Assembly: GCA_030625325.1 (NCBI GenBank)
Contig: DAOURA010000002.1
Location: 1-44,190 of the forward strand
Length of the DNA: 44,190 bases
From: Marinosulfonomonas sp.
GTDB taxonomy: Bacteria; Pseudomonadota; Alphaproteobacteria; Rhodobacterales; Rhodobacteraceae
Direction: 5' to 3'
Of the stretch, positions 17,156 through 26,432 are shown piece by piece. Position 1 is the first letter of the stretch; each line of letters opens with the position of its first letter. Made by a program: the position numbers and the translations under genes. The notes beneath the pieces were generated by a model that saw nothing but the letters and a program-made list of their open reading frames with translations, did no database searches and had not been told where the DNA came from.

Positions 17156-19239
17156 TGCCCAACCCGGACACCAATGGCCCGATCCTCGAGATAACAGATT
17201 TATCAATCTCATTCTTCACCCGGCTGCGTGAAATCCCCGCCGTGATGGATTTTTCTGCCACCGTCATGCCCGGCGAAGCCCTTGGTTTGGTTGGTGAAAG
17301 TGGCTGTGGCAAATCCACCGTGGCCCTTGGGGTGATGCAGGACCTTGGCGTAAACGGTCGCATCGTTGGCGGATCGATCAAGTTCAAGGGCCGTGATCTG
17401 AACACCATGTCCGAGACTGAGCTGCGCGATATACGCGGCAGCGAAATTGCCATGATATATCAAGAGCCTATGGCATCCCTGAACCCGGCAATGAAGATCG
17501 GCAAACAGCTGATGGAAGTGCCGATGATCCATGAAAATGTGACCGAAAAAGACGCCTATGCCCGCGCGCTTGAGGTGGTCACCGACGTGAAACTTCCCGA
17601 CCCGGAACGGATACTGGCCAGCTATCCCCACCAGTTGTCCGGCGGTCAGCAACAGCGGATTGTGATCGCTATGGCCTTGATGTCAAAGCCTTCTTTGCTG
17701 ATCCTTGATGAACCGACCACCGCACTGGACGTGACCGTTGAGGCCGCAGTTGTCGAACTGGTCAAGGACCTTGGCAAAAAATACGGCACCTCAATGCTGT
17801 TCATCAGCCACAACCTTGGCCTGATCCTGGAAACCTGTGACCGCATCTGCGTGATGTATTCCGGTGAGGCCGTTGAAACCGGGTCAATCAAAGACGTCTT
17901 TGACAAGATGCAACACCCTTATACACAGGCCTTATTTCGTTCGATCCCCCTGCCCGGTGCTGACAAAAACGCCCACCCGCTGGTGGCTATTCCCGGCAAC
18001 TTCCCCCTGCCCCACGAACGCCCGCCGGGCTGTAACTTTGGCCCGCGCTGCGATTATTTTGAACCCGGCCGCTGTGATGCCGATGATATCCACATGGGGA
18101 CAGTTGCGGGCGATACACGCCATGCCTCCCGTTGTCTGAAGTTCAATGAAATCGACTGGGACGCACCTGTAACCATAGGGGAAATAAAGGAAAAAGCACC
18201 TGTCGGTGATGTGGTGCTGAAAATAGATAACCTGAAAAAGCACTATGAAGTTGCCGCCAATGCTCTGTTTGGCGGCGGCGACAAAAAGGTGGTCAAAGCC
18301 AATGAAACCCTGTCCTTTGTCGCCCATGAAAGCGAAACACTCGCCATTGTCGGTGAAAGCGGCTGTGGCAAATCCACGTTTGCCAAGGTTCTTATGGGGC
18401 TGGAAACGGCCACTGACGGCACCATCGAACTGGATGGCCGCCAAATTCAGGACATCCCGATAGAAAACCGCGACACCAAAACCGTGTCATCCGTACAGAT
18501 GGTGTTTCAAAACCCGTTCGACACCCTGAACCCATCCATGACCGTGGGGCGCCAGATCGTGCGCGCCCTTGAAGTTTTTGGCATCGGTGACACCGACGCC
18601 GAGCGGCGCCAGCGCATGTTGGAACTGCTTGATCTGGTCAAACTACCCCGCGAATTTGCCGACCGTATGCCGCGCCAATTGTCCGGCGGGCAAAAGCAAC
18701 GTGTTGGAATCGCACGCGCTTTTTCCGGTGGTGCACGGATTGTGGTGGCGGATGAACCGGTTTCAGCACTGGACGTTTCGGTGCAGGCGGCAGTGACGGA
18801 CCTGTTGATGGAAATTCAGCGCAACGAAAAAACCACCCTGTTGTTCATCAGCCATGACCTGTCAATCGTGCGCTATCTAAGTGACCGGGTGATGGTGATG
18901 TATCTGGGCCATGTGGTGGAAATTGGCGATACAGATCAGGTCTTTGCCCCGCCCTATCACCCCTATACCGAGGCATTATTATCCGCTGTTCCGATTGCCG
19001 ACACCAGCGTTGAAAAGAAACATATCGTGCTAGAGGGCGACATCCCATCCGCGATGGACCCGCCCCCCGGTTGCCCGTTTCAGACCCGCTGTCGCTGGAA
19101 AGATCAGGTTGCGGATGGGCTGTGTGAGCGCGAAATGCCAGCCGTACGCACCCTTGCCGAAGGTCACGAAATTAAATGCCACCTTTCAGGCGAAACCCTT
19201 GCCGAAATGGAACCGGTGATCAAGGTTGCGGCTGAATAA
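17155..19239 (+). CDS. Fused double ATPase of the peptide-type ABC importer (DppD-DppF fusion)
   Basis: Energises the importer. It contains two complete ABC domains in 694 aa. Domain 1 has Walker A GESGCGKST at residues 47-55, LSGGQQQR and LLILDEPTTALD. Domain 2 has a second GESGCGKST near residue 400, LSGGQKQR and IVVADEPVSALD. Each is followed by the oligopeptide-type C-terminal extension with four cysteines (CNFGPRC...C...C and CPFQTRC...C...C), the motif that binds a [4Fe-4S] cluster in DppD. The frame opens at 17110, but AGAGGA favours the ATG at 17155. Both halves look catalytically competent. Confidence 0.94.
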   Translation: MPNPDTNGPILEITDLSISFFTRLREIPAVMDFSATVMPGEALGLVGESGCGKSTVALGVMQDLGVNGRIVGGSIKFKGRDLNTMSETELRDIRGSEIAMIYQEPMASLNPAMKIGKQLMEVPMIHENVTEKDAYARALEVVTDVKLPDPERILASYPHQLSGGQQQRIVIAMALMSKPSLLILDEPTTALDVTVEAAVVELVKDLGKKYGTSMLFISHNLGLILETCDRICVMYSGEAVETGSIKDVFDKMQHPYTQALFRSIPLPGADKNAHPLVAIPGNFPLPHERPPGCNFGPRCDYFEPGRCDADDIHMGTVAGDTRHASRCLKFNEIDWDAPVTIGEIKEKAPVGDVVLKIDNLKKHYEVAANALFGGGDKKVVKANETLSFVAHESETLAIVGESGCGKSTFAKVLMGLETATDGTIELDGRQIQDIPIENRDTKTVSSVQMVFQNPFDTLNPSMTVGRQIVRALEVFGIGDTDAERRQRMLELLDLVKLPREFADRMPRQLSGGQKQRVGIARAFSGGARIVVADEPVSALDVSVQAAVTDLLMEIQRNEKTTLLFISHDLSIVRYLSDRVMVMYLGHVVEIGDTDQVFAPPYHPYTEALLSAVPIADTSVEKKHIVLEGDIPSAMDPPPGCPFQTRCRWKDQVADGLCEREMPAVRTLAEGHEIKCHLSGETLAEMEPVIKVAAE

Positions 19240-19325
19240 GTCTGACCCTAAGCATCTGATTCTGCATTTGTTTTTAGCGGCTCATGTAAGCATTTATTGC
19301 AAACCGAACATCAGGCACATGGCAT

Positions 19326-19916
19326 TCATGGGGTTGCCAGTATCACCTGCACGTAATTCTGTGTCTCAGCATAGGGCGGGATGCCGTTGTATTTCGCCAC
19401 CGCCTCTGGCCCCGCGTTATAGGCCGCAAGGGCCAGGTTCCATGACCCGAACCTGTCAAACATCATCCGTAAATACCGCGCGCCACCGTTCAGGTTTTCC
19501 GATGGATTTTGCGGATCAACCTTTAACAGGCGGGCTGTGGCGGGCATCAGCTGTGCCAGCCCAATGGCCCCCTTTGGCGACAGGGCCGCCGGGTTCCAGC
19601 CGCTTTCCTGCTGGATCAGGCGGATAAACAGCCCTTCGGGAATGCCATAGGTTTTTGCCGCCGTTTGGGCCGGCACCAGATAGGGGCTGTCTTTGGCGTC
19701 AATGGCTGCCAGTGCCCCAGGGGTTCCGGGGATGATGGCCTTGGGCGGTTGAAGGCGCACAGAGCCAGAATATTGCGTCGCTGCGCGATTATCCAGCACG
19801 TTGAGTTGCGAGCGCAGCAAATCAGTGCGCGACTTTGACGACACAAACAGGCCCTCGGCGTGGGCCGGGCCAGCCACGCCAATAATCACCAGACAAACAA
19901 CAAAACGGATACGCAC
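19326..19916 (-). CDS. Small lytic transglycosylase (SLT/GEWL domain), secreted
   Basis: Cleaves the MurNAc-GlcNAc bond of peptidoglycan with 1,6-anhydro product formation. The 196-aa product has a signal peptide ending AGPAHA, a short linker, and a C-terminal SLT domain: catalytic Glu104 in IQQESGWNPAALS, GAIGLAQLMPATA, and the closing AAYNAGPEAV. The frame is open to 20129, but that would run into ssb. The GTG at 19916 has AAGGTGGGG upstream and begins the signal peptide directly, so it is preferred. It is divergent from ssb. Confidence 0.9.
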   Translation of the reverse strand: MRIRFVVCLVIIGVAGPAHAEGLFVSSKSRTDLLRSQLNVLDNRAATQYSGSVRLQPPKAIIPGTPGALAAIDAKDSPYLVPAQTAAKTYGIPEGLFIRLIQQESGWNPAALSPKGAIGLAQLMPATARLLKVDPQNPSENLNGGARYLRMMFDRFGSWNLALAAYNAGPEAVAKYNGIPPYAETQNYVQVILATP

Positions 19917-19943
19917 AATCCAACCCCACCTTATGGTTCCCAC

Positions 19944-19972
19944 TATATAGGAAAAAATAAAAAAACTGCCAG
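19944..19972 (-). promoter_or_regulatory. Candidate promoter of the lytic transglycosylase gene
   Basis: On the minus strand CTGGCA (19972-19967) and TATATA (19949-19944) are separated by exactly 17 bases, an almost pure T-tract. The start point would be about 20 bases before the GTG codon. Prediction from sequence alone. Confidence 0.35.
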
Positions 19973-20057
19973 TGGTGGGGTATATTAAGCGATGTTTAAC
20001 CAAGATAAGCTGGTGTAACCTACGCGCAAATTCAAAGAATCGAACGGAGATATCTAG

Positions 20058-20555
20058 ATGGCTGGTTCTGTTAACAAAGTAATCCTGATCGGCAATCTGG
20101 GTGCTGACCCGGAAGTTCGCACATTTCAAAATGGCGGCAAGGTCTGCAACCTGCGGATCGCAACATCAGAAACCTGGAAAGATCGCAGTTCCGGTGAGCG
20201 GCGCGAAAAAACCGAATGGCATTCGGTTGCCGTGTTCAGCGAAGGTTTGGTTCGGGTCTGCGAGCAATATCTGCGCAAGGGGGCCAAGGTATATATCGAA
20301 GGCAAACTGCAAACCCGCAAATGGCAGGACCAGTCCGGCAATGACCGCTATTCCACCGAGGTGGTATTGCAGGGCTTTGGCAGCACCCTGACCATGCTGG
20401 ATGGACGCGGTGACGGCAGCGGCGGCGGTAGTGGCAGCAGCAGCGGCGGCGGCGGCGGTGGTTACAGTTCAGGCCAACAGGGCGGTGGCGGAAATGACGG
20501 TGGTTATGGCGGCCCCGGCCCGGCAAGTGACATGGATGACGAAATCCCGTTCTAG
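20058..20555 (+). CDS. ssb: Single-stranded DNA-binding protein
   Basis: Coats single-stranded DNA in replication, repair and recombination and recruits partners through its C-terminal tip. The 165-aa product has the N-terminal OB fold (residues 1-115: [47 protein letters not shown]), a glycine/serine-rich flexible linker (about 118-155) and the acidic tip [22 protein letters not shown] precedes the ATG. I looked for the alphaproteobacterial LexA box (GTTC-N7-GTTC) upstream and did not find one. A hairpin terminator follows. Confidence 0.98.
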   Translation: MAGSVNKVILIGNLGADPEVRTFQNGGKVCNLRIATSETWKDRSSGERREKTEWHSVAVFSEGLVRVCEQYLRKGAKVYIEGKLQTRKWQDQSGNDRYSTEVVLQGFGSTLTMLDGRGDGSGGGSGSSSGGGGGGYSSGQQGGGGNDGGYGGPGPASDMDDEIPF

Positions 20556-20592
20556 GAATTTCCACCTCAGTCTGCAGTATTGATATGATTTT

Positions 20593-20615
20593 TCGGGCCC
20601 TGCGGGGCCCGATTT
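20593..20615 (+). terminator. Hairpin terminator after ssb
   Basis: TCGGGCCC (20593-20600), loop TGCG, GGGCCCGA (20605-20612), then TTT. The perfect 8-bp stem has a short T-run and is shared with the 3' side of the convergent aroB gene, so it may act in both directions. Its 3' end merges with a repeated intergenic motif. Confidence 0.65.
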
Positions 20616-20637
20616 GCCTCCGGCGGGGATATTTTTG
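20614..20637 (+). repeat. Repeated intergenic motif, copy 1
   Basis: A 24-base motif with core GCCTCCGGCGGGGATATTT lies in the ssb-aroB gap. A second copy, matching 21 of 24 bases, lies on the opposite strand at 38903-38926. Similar CTCCGGCGG-ATATTT strings are, from memory, frequent between genes in Rhodobacterales genomes. Both copies can fold a small hairpin around CGGC. Confidence 0.55.
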
Positions 20638-20658
20638 AACAGAAGATTTATTGGGCGT

Positions 20659-21765
20659 TCAGGACAGTGCGTCTGACAGGACCGATTTCACCACATCAGG
20701 GTCAACGTCGGATGTAACGAAGGCGTCGCCAATCCCGTGGACCATGACGAAATGCAGTTTGCCGCCCAGCATCTTTTTGTCCTGCAACATCAGCCCCATC
20801 AGGGTGTCTGCATCTGGCAGGTTACCGGGGATATCTGAAATATCGGTTTTCATCCCCATTGCCTTTAGGTGCGCGCGAACGCGGCTGGGGGCTTCTTGTG
20901 AGCACAGGCCAAGGCGGGCGGATGTTTCAAACGCCAGCGCGCAACCAATGGCGACACCTTCGCCGTGTAGTAAGCGGTCGCAATAACCTGTTGCGTTTTC
21001 AAGGGCATGGCAGAATGTGTGGCCCAGATTTAACAGGGCGCGTTCCCCCTGTTCGGTTTCGTCGCGGCCGACAATATCAGCCTTCATTTGGACAGAGCGG
21101 CGCACGGCCTCTTGTCTTAGCACCAGATCACCGGCGGCCAGGGCTGGGCCATTGGATTCAAGCCATTCAAAGAAATCCGCATCCCCCAGCAGGCCATATT
21201 TTACAACCTCACCATAGCCCGACAGGAAATCACGCGCGGTGAGCGTGCCCAGTATATCAATATCGGCCAGCACAAGTGATGGTTGGTGGAACGCGCCAAT
21301 CAGGTTTTTGCCATGCTTGGAATTTATGCCGGTTTTGCCACCAACAGAACTGTCCACTTGCGCCAACAGCGACGTTGGGATTTGAACAAACCGAACACCC
21401 CGGCGCAACACCGCAGCGGCAAACCCCACCAGATCACCGATCACGCCACCGCCAAAGGCAATAACCACATCACCCCGTTCGATTTTTTGGTCCAGCAGCC
21501 ATTCGACACTATGTGAAAAATGTTCCCAGCTTTTGGTGCCTTCGCCCGCAGGTAAATTCAATGACACCATTGATATACCACGACTGGCCAAACCAGAGCG
21601 CAGGGCGTCAAGGTGCAAGCCCGCGACGGTTTCATCGGCAATGACCGCAACCCGTGGCTGTGTTAGCAGTGGTGCGATTTCGCCGCCAGCCCGGGCCAGA
21701 AGGCCCCGCCCAATACGCACATCATAGGCCCTGTCCCCCAAGGGAACCCGAACAACATCAATCAT
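20659..21765 (-). CDS. aroB: 3-dehydroquinate synthase
   Basis: Second enzyme of the shikimate pathway: it cyclises DAHP to 3-dehydroquinate using NAD and a divalent metal. The 368-aa product has the NAD-binding block FGGGVIGDLVGFAAA, the QIPTSLLAQVDSSVGGKTGIN segment, and the metal ligands in LNLGHTFCHALE and LHGEGVAIG. The length is standard. Its ATG directly abuts the aroK stop, so the two are one operon. Confidence 0.97.
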   Translation of the reverse strand: MIDVVRVPLGDRAYDVRIGRGLLARAGGEIAPLLTQPRVAVIADETVAGLHLDALRSGLASRGISMVSLNLPAGEGTKSWEHFSHSVEWLLDQKIERGDVVIAFGGGVIGDLVGFAAAVLRRGVRFVQIPTSLLAQVDSSVGGKTGINSKHGKNLIGAFHQPSLVLADIDILGTLTARDFLSGYGEVVKYGLLGDADFFEWLESNGPALAAGDLVLRQEAVRRSVQMKADIVGRDETEQGERALLNLGHTFCHALENATGYCDRLLHGEGVAIGCALAFETSARLGLCSQEAPSRVRAHLKAMGMKTDISDIPGNLPDADTLMGLMLQDKKMLGGKLHFVMVHGIGDAFVTSDVDPDVVKSVLSDALS

Positions 21766-22311
21766 TTAGCACCTTTCCAGAACATCACTGTGGTTCAACA
21801 GTTTATCAATAACGGCCATCGCCATGGCTTCTATTGAATAATCGGGTCGGGCGACCACTGACAGGGCGGCATGTGCATAAAGTGGTTCACGTTTTTCGCA
21901 CAATTCACGCAATGTTTGGCGGGGGTTGTCGGTTTGCAGCAAAGGGCGCGTATTTTTATGGCGCACCCGCGACCAGAGCAGATCCTGATCAGCACGCAAC
22001 CAAAGGGCCACCGCCTTTTGGTCAATGATTTCCCGGTTCAAATCCGACAAAAAGGCGCCACCGCCGGTGGACAGGATACCCGGTTCTTCGTCCAGCAACC
22101 TGTTAAGGACCTCAGTTTCACGAACCCTGAAAAATTCTTCCCCGTCGCGGGTGAAAATTTCAGCAATGCTCATGTTGGCGGCTTTGACCAGTTCATCATC
22201 AGAATCGCGAAAGCCCACACCAAGTATCCGCGCCAAGGCACCGCCCACGGCCGTTTTGCCGGCCCCCATCATCCCGACAAGGACAACTGTCTTTTTCAAC
22301 TTATATTGCAA
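21766..22311 (-). CDS. aroK: Shikimate kinase
   Basis: Phosphorylates shikimate with ATP. The 181-aa product has the P-loop GMMGAGKTAVG at residues 13-23, the shikimate-binding DSDDE and FFRVRE segments, and STGGGAF. No ATG is available upstream of the P-loop apart from the one inside it. The frame begins at a TTG (22311), and another TTG four codons on is equally possible, so the start is uncertain by a few residues. aroK-aroB is the usual pair; a 45-aa membrane ORF is divergent. Confidence 0.94.
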   Translation of the reverse strand: MQYKLKKTVVLVGMMGAGKTAVGGALARILGVGFRDSDDELVKAANMSIAEIFTRDGEEFFRVRETEVLNRLLDEEPGILSTGGGAFLSDLNREIIDQKAVALWLRADQDLLWSRVRHKNTRPLLQTDNPRQTLRELCEKREPLYAHAALSVVARPDYSIEAMAMAVIDKLLNHSDVLERC

Positions 22312-22440
22312 CTGGCAAAGCCCCGCGCACGAATTAGATGTCCTGAATGGCGTGAACTTTCCAAAGATGCCATATATAAAGCAACAAAGGCCACCATTCA
22401 GAGTGGTCTATTCCGCGGGCATGGGCAGAAAGGCACTGAT

Positions 22441-22578
22441 ATGTTTGGCAAGAGTTTTAAATTGCTGTTGTTTTTGGTTGTGGTCGGGTTTGTGGCCCTG
22501 GTCGGATATGCCTATTTCGGTGATCTGTCGCCTGACACCAGCGATGTCCGCGAACCGGTAACGCTGAATGTTAACTAG
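22441..22578 (+). CDS. Small single-pass membrane protein (45 aa), function unknown
   Basis: An ATG opens a 45-codon frame, MFGKSFKLLLFLVVVGFVAL then VGYAYFGDLSPDTSDVREPV, ending LNVN. It has a positively charged N-terminus, one strong hydrophobic helix and a short acidic periplasmic tail. Its last 11 bases overlap the next gene, so the two are probably translated together. The composition is that of a genuine small membrane protein. Similar short proteins next to xerD are familiar to me from Roseobacter-type genomes, but no function is known. Confidence 0.7.
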   Translation: MFGKSFKLLLFLVVVGFVALVGYAYFGDLSPDTSDVREPVTLNVN

Positions 22579-24103
22579 AACCACCGGGTTTCTTACGCTG
22601 GTTTTGGCGTGGTTTGGCGCTGGTGCGGGGGCGCAAACGCCTTTGTCCGCAATAGACTGGCTGTCTGACAGCCTGACAGCGCCGCGATTACAGATTACAA
22701 CATCACCACATGCAGACATCGCAACCAATGCGCTGCCTGAAAACGTGTCAGTTTCCGATATTGCCGGGCCATCACCGGATGCAATCGGCCTGCTTCCTAC
22801 CAGTGTCACTGGCCTGCCACGGGGCCTGTGGGGGAACAGCCGCTCGGCAAATTTGGCGGGGCGATTACAGGCAGAGCGGGTCGATATAATGCCCGCGATG
22901 CAGGACATGATTCGCACCCTGCTGTTGGCAGAGCTGGATCCACCGGTTGATTCCGGCCCCGACGCTAAACTATTTCTGGCCCGTCTGGACACATTGCTGG
23001 CCATGGGGGCGTTGGAACAGGCAAAATCCCTGTTGGTTCTGTCGGGTCAGAACAGGCCAGAACTATTTCGCCGTGCCTTTGATGTTTCCCTGCTGTTGCG
23101 GGTCGAAGATTTGGGCTGTGCCACATTGCGCACCACCCCGTCCCTGTCACCGACATTTCCGGCGCGGGTGTTTTGTCTGGCCCGTGGCGGGGACTGGGAC
23201 GCCGCCGCCTTGTCCCTTGAAACCGGGCGCGCCCTTGGCTTTTTAGATGAATTTGAAGATGCCCTTTTGGCACGGTTTCTGGACCCGATGCTGTTTGAAG
23301 GTGAACCAAGGCTAACCGTCCCCGAACGCCCCAGCCCATTGGTGTTTCGTTTGCTTGAAGCCATTGGCGAGCCAATTCCAACAACCGGCCTGCCCCGCGC
23401 ATTTGCCCATGCGGACCTGCATGCCAACACCGGCTGGAAGGCCCAGATAGAAGCCGCCGAACGTCTGGTGCGCACCGGGGCCGTTGACCCAAACCAATTA
23501 CTGGGCCTTTACAGTGAACGCCGTCCGGCCGCATCGGGCGGGGTCTGGGACCGGGTGAAGGCCATTCAAAAACTGGATCAGGCCCTTACAGGCGGGGATG
23601 CACAGGCGGTTGTGGCCGCCCTGCCCGCCGCATGGCGCGAAATCGAACTGGCTGAATTGGAAGTTCCCTTTGCCACGCTGTTTTCCCGCCGCCTGTCGCA
23701 AATGACATTGCCGGGGGACGCCCGTGAACTGGTCTTTGAAATTGGGCTGTTGTCTGATGATTACGAAGTTGTTGCACAGGATTTCACCCCGACAAATGAC
23801 CGCCAACATCTGTTAAAGGCCATTGCATCCGGCAATCCGGGGCCGGTGTTTGCCGCCGATCCGATAACGGCCGCCCTGCAGGACGGGTTTCGGGCCGATG
23901 GTGTCCCCATTCGTCTGCAATCCCTGACAACAAACGATCGTCTGGGCGAAGCAATACTGCGCGCGATTGACCTGTTTCAAAATGGCTCTCACGGGGATCT
24001 GGATGAACTAAGCGATGCACTGGCGTTTTTTCGTGCGGTCGGGCTGGAAGATCTGGCGCGCCGCGCGGCCCTGCAATTGCTGTTGCTGGAGCGGCGCGGA
24101 TGA
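22568..24103 (+). CDS. Periplasmic protein of unknown function (511 aa)
   Basis: I do not recognise a characterised family. The protein has a signal peptide (MLTRTTGFLTLVLAWFGAGA, cleavage near AGAQ) and no further membrane segment. It is mostly helical and leucine/alanine-rich, with recurrent patterns such as LLLAELDPPVD, LARLDTLLAMGALEQAK and ALSLETGRALGFLDEFEDALL that resemble degenerate TPR or Sel1-like helical pairs. It overlaps the preceding 45-aa membrane gene by 11 bases and the following xerD by 4 (ATGA), so the three form one coupled unit. An envelope role is an inference from location only. Confidence 0.75.
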   Translation: MLTRTTGFLTLVLAWFGAGAGAQTPLSAIDWLSDSLTAPRLQITTSPHADIATNALPENVSVSDIAGPSPDAIGLLPTSVTGLPRGLWGNSRSANLAGRLQAERVDIMPAMQDMIRTLLLAELDPPVDSGPDAKLFLARLDTLLAMGALEQAKSLLVLSGQNRPELFRRAFDVSLLLRVEDLGCATLRTTPSLSPTFPARVFCLARGGDWDAAALSLETGRALGFLDEFEDALLARFLDPMLFEGEPRLTVPERPSPLVFRLLEAIGEPIPTTGLPRAFAHADLHANTGWKAQIEAAERLVRTGAVDPNQLLGLYSERRPAASGGVWDRVKAIQKLDQALTGGDAQAVVAALPAAWREIELAELEVPFATLFSRRLSQMTLPGDARELVFEIGLLSDDYEVVAQDFTPTNDRQHLLKAIASGNPGPVFAADPITAALQDGFRADGVPIRLQSLTTNDRLGEAILRAIDLFQNGSHGDLDELSDALAFFRAVGLEDLARRAALQLLLLERRG

Positions 24104-25035
24104 CCATGATGGCACGCCAAATCCAAAGTTTTCTTGAGGCACAATCGGCAGAACTGGACGCCGCCAACAACACCCTGTTGGCCTATGCCCGCGACCTGAA
24201 TGATTTTTCAGGATGGCTGACGGCAAAAAACAAAGTTTTCAACACCTGTGGGCGGGGCGATATAGAGGCCTACCTGATTGATTGCGACATTCAGGGGTTG
24301 GCGGCGTCCACACGGGCGCGCCGTTTGTCGGCGGTAAAACAGCTGTTTCGTTTTGGGTTTGAAGAAGGCTGGCGCAAGGACAACCCGGCGATCCAGATCA
24401 AAGGGCCGGGCCGCGACAAGCGCCTGCCCAAGGTTCTGGATCAGGGCGAAGTTGGCGACCTGTTACAGGCCGCCACCCGCATCGGTAAAAACAACGACGA
24501 AAACCTGCGCAATTCCTGCCTGATGGAACTGCTGTATGCCACCGGCATGCGGGTAACTGAATTGGTTAGCCTGCCAGTCTCAGCCGCCCGGGGTGACCCC
24601 AAAATGTTGCTGATCAGGGGAAAGGGCGGCAAGGAACGCATGGTTCCCCTGTCCCAACCCGCGCGCGATGCCATTACTGGTTGGTTGGCGGCCCGTGACC
24701 GCGCGCAGGATCAGGCAACCAAAGATGGCAAACCGGGGTCGTCGTTTCTGTTTCCGTCCCGTGGTAAACTGGGCCACCTGACGCGGCATTGGTTTTATGG
24801 GCTGATCAAGGATCTGGCATATGCGGCTGGGGTGAACCCATCCAAGGTAACGCCCCACACATTGCGCCACGCCTTTGCGACCCACCTGTTGGCTAACGGC
24901 GCCGATTTAAGGATCATCCAGACCTTATTGGGGCACGCCGACATAACCAGCACCGAAATCTATACCCATGTTCTGGATGAACGGCTGCGCGAACTGGTGT
25001 TGCAACACCACCCGCTGGCCCGCGCAAAACAATAG
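24100..25035 (+). CDS. xerD: Tyrosine recombinase XerD
   Basis: Resolves chromosome dimers at dif together with XerC. The 311-aa product has the N-terminal SAM-like core-binding domain (residues 5-95) and a catalytic domain with the full residue set: Arg151 in YATGMRVTEL, Lys175 in GKGGKER, His253 and Arg256 in PHTLRHAFATHLL, His279 in LGHAD, and nucleophile Tyr288 in EIYTHV. It is complete and not linked to any element, consistent with a housekeeping recombinase. The XerD rather than XerC label rests on length, the N-terminus and the LLGHADITSTEIYTHV block, and is fairly but not fully certain. Confidence 0.9.
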   Translation: MTMMARQIQSFLEAQSAELDAANNTLLAYARDLNDFSGWLTAKNKVFNTCGRGDIEAYLIDCDIQGLAASTRARRLSAVKQLFRFGFEEGWRKDNPAIQIKGPGRDKRLPKVLDQGEVGDLLQAATRIGKNNDENLRNSCLMELLYATGMRVTELVSLPVSAARGDPKMLLIRGKGGKERMVPLSQPARDAITGWLAARDRAQDQATKDGKPGSSFLFPSRGKLGHLTRHWFYGLIKDLAYAAGVNPSKVTPHTLRHAFATHLLANGADLRIIQTLLGHADITSTEIYTHVLDERLRELVLQHHPLARAKQ

Positions 25036-25119
25036 ATCAGCCCGAAAACCTGCATGTTTTCTTGATTGCGCGCCTAATCACGCCCATAAGACCAATGATT
25101 TTATTGAAAGAAAGACGGA

Positions 25120-26427
25120 ATGGACCTGACGACCTTTGAATTTGACACGGCCTTTTGGGTGACATCCGGGGCTATTTTGACCTTATTGATCCTGTCTGGG
25201 TTTTTTTCGGGCTCTGAAACGGCCCTGACAGTTGCATCCAGACCCAAGCTGCGCACACGGGCCGCCAAAGGGTCAAAGGGTGCACAGCGCGCACTGGACA
25301 TAACAGACGACAAAGAACGCCTGATCGGTTCGATTTTGTTGGGTAACAACCTGACCAATATTCTGGCCGCGTCTTTGGCCACGGCCCTGTTTACCCGAAT
25401 GTTTGGTGACAATGGGGTGGCGCTGGCCACGCTGATCATGACCTTGCTGGTGCTGGTCTTTGCTGAGGTGCTGCCAAAATCATACGCCATCACCAACCCT
25501 GAAAATGCCGCGATGAATGTCTCTCGTCTGATCCGGGCGATCATCTTTTTGTTTTCGCCCTTTGTGGCGGCTGTACGGGCATTGGTACGCGGAATTCTTT
25601 GGGTTTTCGGTGTGCGCACCGATCCCGGCGGTCAAATGCTGGCGGTTCGCGAAGAAATCGCCGGCGCTATTTCCCTTGGCCACGACGAAGGCGCGGTTGA
25701 AAAAGAAGACCGCGACCGCCTGCTAGGTGCGCTTGATCTTGGGGATCGCTCAATCGAAGAAATCATGCGCCACCGCTCAGAAATTGAAATGATTGATGTG
25801 GCCCTGCCCCCGCAGGACATATTGGAAAAGGTACTAAAGTCGGCCCATACCCGGATACCAATTTTTAAGGGTAACCCGGAAAATATTATTGGGGTGCTGC
25901 ACGCAAAGGATTTGCTGCGCGCCATGTATGCCCGCACCCTTGGTGCTGCGGTCAGTGATAGTCCGTTTGAAGACTTTGACGTATTCGAAGTGGCCATGCC
26001 ACCCTATTTTGTACCGGAAACCACGCCGCTGGATGACCAGATGCGCCAATTTCTGCACCGTCAAACCCATTTTGCGCTAGTGGTTGATGAATACGGTGTC
26101 TTGCAGGGGCTGATCACGCTGGAAGACATCCTTGAAGAAATAGTTGGCGAAATTACCGACGAATTTGACCCCGACAGCGAACTGGAACTGGTTCGTTCCG
26201 AAGATGGTGAATGGACGGTGGATGGTGCCACAACGATACGCGATCTGAACCGCGCAGCCGACTGGAACCTGCCCGATGAAGAAGCGATCACCATTGCCGG
26301 CCTGATCATCCATGAGGCCCAGTTGATCCCGACCCAGGGGCAGGTGTTTTCGTTCCATAATTTCCGGTTTGAGGTACTTGAACGCAAGGCAAACCGGCTG
26401 ACCCGGTTACGCATTCGCCCGCTTTAG
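25120..26427 (+). CDS. CNNM-domain/CBS-pair protein (HlyC/CorC family)
   Basis: Inner-membrane protein of the family linked to magnesium/cobalt efflux. In 435 aa it has an N-terminal CNNM (DUF21) domain with four hydrophobic segments ([13 protein letters not shown] is the family motif), a tandem CBS pair at about 210-335 ([40 protein letters not shown]), and a C-terminal CorC_HlyC domain ([20 protein letters not shown]). It follows xerD after 84 bases containing a weak GAAAAC/GTTTTC dyad (25044-25061). Its stop overlaps that of the convergent HerA-like gene. Transport function is inferred from the family. Confidence 0.92.
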   Translation: MDLTTFEFDTAFWVTSGAILTLLILSGFFSGSETALTVASRPKLRTRAAKGSKGAQRALDITDDKERLIGSILLGNNLTNILAASLATALFTRMFGDNGVALATLIMTLLVLVFAEVLPKSYAITNPENAAMNVSRLIRAIIFLFSPFVAAVRALVRGILWVFGVRTDPGGQMLAVREEIAGAISLGHDEGAVEKEDRDRLLGALDLGDRSIEEIMRHRSEIEMIDVALPPQDILEKVLKSAHTRIPIFKGNPENIIGVLHAKDLLRAMYARTLGAAVSDSPFEDFDVFEVAMPPYFVPETTPLDDQMRQFLHRQTHFALVVDEYGVLQGLITLEDILEEIVGEITDEFDPDSELELVRSEDGEWTVDGATTIRDLNRAADWNLPDEEAITIAGLIIHEAQLIPTQGQVFSFHNFRFEVLERKANRLTRLRIRPL

Positions 26428-26432
26428 CGGGC
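26417..26432. terminator. Hairpin over two overlapping convergent stop codons
   Basis: GCCCGC (26417-26422), loop TTTA, GCGGGC (26427-26432). The loop and first base of the right arm contain the TAG of the plus-strand gene and the TAA of the minus-strand gene. No T-run follows on either strand, so it is a symmetrical hairpin at both 3' ends rather than a classical terminator. Confidence 0.45.

Noticed and set aside
19917-20057. Possible LexA (SOS) box controlling ssb
   Set aside because: I searched for GTTC-N7-GTTC and its complement in the gap; only isolated GTTC or GAAC words are present, with wrong spacing.
24100-25035. Tyrosine recombinase as an integrase of a mobile element
   Set aside because: XerD-type length and motifs, coupled to neighbouring genes, with no tRNA, attachment repeats or cargo genes around it.
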